Assembly (NCBI GenBank): GCA_018661145.1
Contig: JABJIU010000165.1
Coordinates: 1-22,609, forward strand
Source: Pseudomonadota bacterium
Lineage (GTDB): Bacteria; Pseudomonadota; Gammaproteobacteria; Arenicellales; UBA868
Direction of reading: 5' to 3'
Length of the DNA: 22,609 bases
In this document: in pieces, positions 21,556 through 22,609 of the stretch
How positions within the stretch are numbered: position 1 is the first letter of the stretch
Layout of the letters: every line of letters starts with the position of its first letter
Notes under the pieces: generated by a model
What the model saw: only the letters and a program-made list of their open reading frames with translations
Database searches by the model: none
What the model was told of the DNA's origin: nothing
Program-made: the position numbers and the translations under genes

Positions 21556-22608
21556 TCACGATTTTATTTTTACAGCAACTGGAAGTGATTTTATGCCACC
21601 AATAAAATTGGATCGCAAGAAGGTCTCAGGTGTGGTTTGCTCAATGCTGCTGATTCGTTTGACGAGTTCCTTCAGTACCACCCGAAGTTCCAGTCGCGCG
21701 AGCCACATGCCGAGACACGCGTGTACTCCACCCTGGCCAAAGGCCAAGTGGGGGTTCGGATCGCGGTCGATATTAATTTGGAAGGGGTCCGCAAACACGG
21801 CCTGGTCACGATTGGCCGAGACAAACCATAGAACCGCCTTGTCACCCTGTTTGATGTGATGACCTTTGTAATCAACATCTTCGGTAGCGGTACGCCGAAA
21901 ATACATTGTCGGCGATGCCCAGCGGAGCATTTCCTCTACCGCGCTCAGCCACTGCGCCTCATCAAGCGTGCGGAAGGTGTCCAGTAATTCGGGGTGGTCA
22001 ATCATCGCTTTGATCGAAGAGGTGATGCTGTAGCGGGTGGTATCGTTTCCTGCAGAGACTAGCAACGCAAAAGCGTTTTTGAACTCAAGATCGCTGAAAG
22101 TCTCACCGTTCTTCATGGGCGCCAGAAACAAAGACAAAAGATCATCGGTGTTCTGGTCGCGCCGCAGCGCCGCCTGCTTTTCCGCATAGTCGTATAAATC
22201 TTTACCAGCAGGTGAGCGGAACGGATAAAAACGGTATTCGTCAGTGTTTACCTGATCGATGACATGATCTGTGAAATCGGGATCAGTGTTCGCGATCAGC
22301 GCGTCACCTTTGTCGACCAGCCAGTCGAGATCCTCATCCGGAAGGCCCAGCACCCGGCCCAGAATCCGCATCGGCAATTTGCGGGCAATCATCTTGACGG
22401 CGTCAAACTCACGCTGCGCCAAGGCTTCATCAAGAATCTCTATCGCGATCTCGCGGACCTGCTCTTCGTAGGCTGCGATGATCTTCTTGCTAAATGCCCG
22501 GTTAAGGTGCAGGCGTGCCCGGGTATGAACCGGGGGGTCGGTCTCCTGAAATGTCCGCCGTGCCTCAACTTCGTCGGGGGTTTGGTCTTCGATCCGGATG
22601 CCGTGGGC
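21556..22608 (-). CDS. cytochrome P450 (N-terminus outside the window)
   Basis: The visible 350 residues run from the right edge to the stop at 21556-21558. The C-helix region ETDPPVHTRARLHLNRAFSK comes first, then the I-helix oxygen-activation motif SAGNDTT, the ExxR pair (EEMLRW) and the heme-Cys loop AFGQGGVHACLGMWLARLEL. That loop has the one-residue-longer form seen in CYP108/CYP125-like bacterial P450s. About 50-80 N-terminal residues are missing. An internal TTG near 22422 is not the true start because the frame and homology continue to the edge. It is the first visible gene of the leftward operon. Its electrons should come from the ferredoxin and reductase at 17.1-18.6 kb. The substrate is unknown; the adjacent gamma-glutamyl ligase suggests an amine or its glutamyl derivative. 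Confidence 0.95.
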   Translation of the reverse strand, partial: AHGIRIEDQTPDEVEARRTFQETDPPVHTRARLHLNRAFSKKIIAAYEEQVREIAIEILDEALAQREFDAVKMIARKLPMRILGRVLGLPDEDLDWLVDKGDALIANTDPDFTDHVIDQVNTDEYRFYPFRSPAGKDLYDYAEKQAALRRDQNTDDLLSLFLAPMKNGETFSDLEFKNAFALLVSAGNDTTRYSITSSIKAMIDHPELLDTFRTLDEAQWLSAVEEMLRWASPTMYFRRTATEDVDYKGHHIKQGDKAVLWFVSANRDQAVFADPFQINIDRDPNPHLAFGQGGVHACLGMWLARLELRVVLKELVKRISSIEQTTPETFLRSNFIGGIKSLPVAVKIKS

Positions 22609-22609
22609 C

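Noticed and set aside
22420..22422. TTG at this point as the P450 start
   Set aside because: The frame stays open to the window edge and encodes the recognisable C-helix region upstream, so the gene is cut by the edge, not truncated.

Overview
The window is a dense catabolic region from a Gram-negative, probably proteobacterial, genome. The evidence is Shine-Dalgarno-led operons with ATGA/GTGA overlaps, a Tat-exported solute-binding protein, AraC- and MarR-type regulators, and class-I-type P450 partners. Genus cannot be told from the sequence. No RNA genes, CRISPR arrays, transposases or phage genes were seen.

Left part (1-6.2 kb): the last codons of an alpha/beta hydrolase, a leftward AraC-family regulator, then a rightward operon. 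That operon encodes a Tat-exported PotD/PotF-like binding protein, a PotA-like ATPase, two permeases, an SDR that closely resembles (S)-1-amino-2-propanol dehydrogenase, and (to 7.2 kb) an APH-fold kinase that fits (S)-1-amino-2-propanol kinase. A strong hairpin separates the binding-protein gene from the rest.

Centre (7.4-13.3 kb): a second rightward operon. It encodes a class-III PLP enzyme (probable phospho-lyase), a CoA-acylating aldehyde dehydrogenase with a C-terminal encapsulation-type helix, and a complete small set of bacterial microcompartment (BMC) shell proteins: two tandem-domain BMC-T, one pentameric BMC-P and one BMC-H. It also holds a 150-residue protein of unknown function with an N-terminal encapsulation-type helix, and ends with an isochorismatase-fold amidohydrolase. 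Gene content matches the Rhodococcus-Mycobacterium microcompartment (RMM, aminoacetone/aminopropanol) type. Here it sits beside a dedicated importer and an AraC regulator. A similar GTCAA-based direct repeat lies before both operons, which suggests one regulator switches on import, the outer enzymes and the compartment together. Inferred route: amine/amino-alcohol import, dehydrogenase or kinase step, phospho-lyase releasing an aldehyde (propionaldehyde if the substrate is aminopropanol), then acyl-CoA.

Right part (13.4-22.6 kb): a leftward creatinase-like M24 protein that has lost its metal ligands; a 310-base stretch with a possible gene remnant; a leftward acetoacetate-decarboxylase-fold gene plus MarR regulator, divergent from a rightward FAH-family gene over a short promoter/operator region; and a leftward operon of P450 (N-terminus cut by the window end), glutamine-synthetase-like gamma-glutamyl ligase, semialdehyde dehydrogenase, [2Fe-2S] ferredoxin and ferredoxin reductase. 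The last operon looks like oxidative degradation of an organic amine or related compound. A metabolic link to the microcompartment is plausible but not proven by the sequence.
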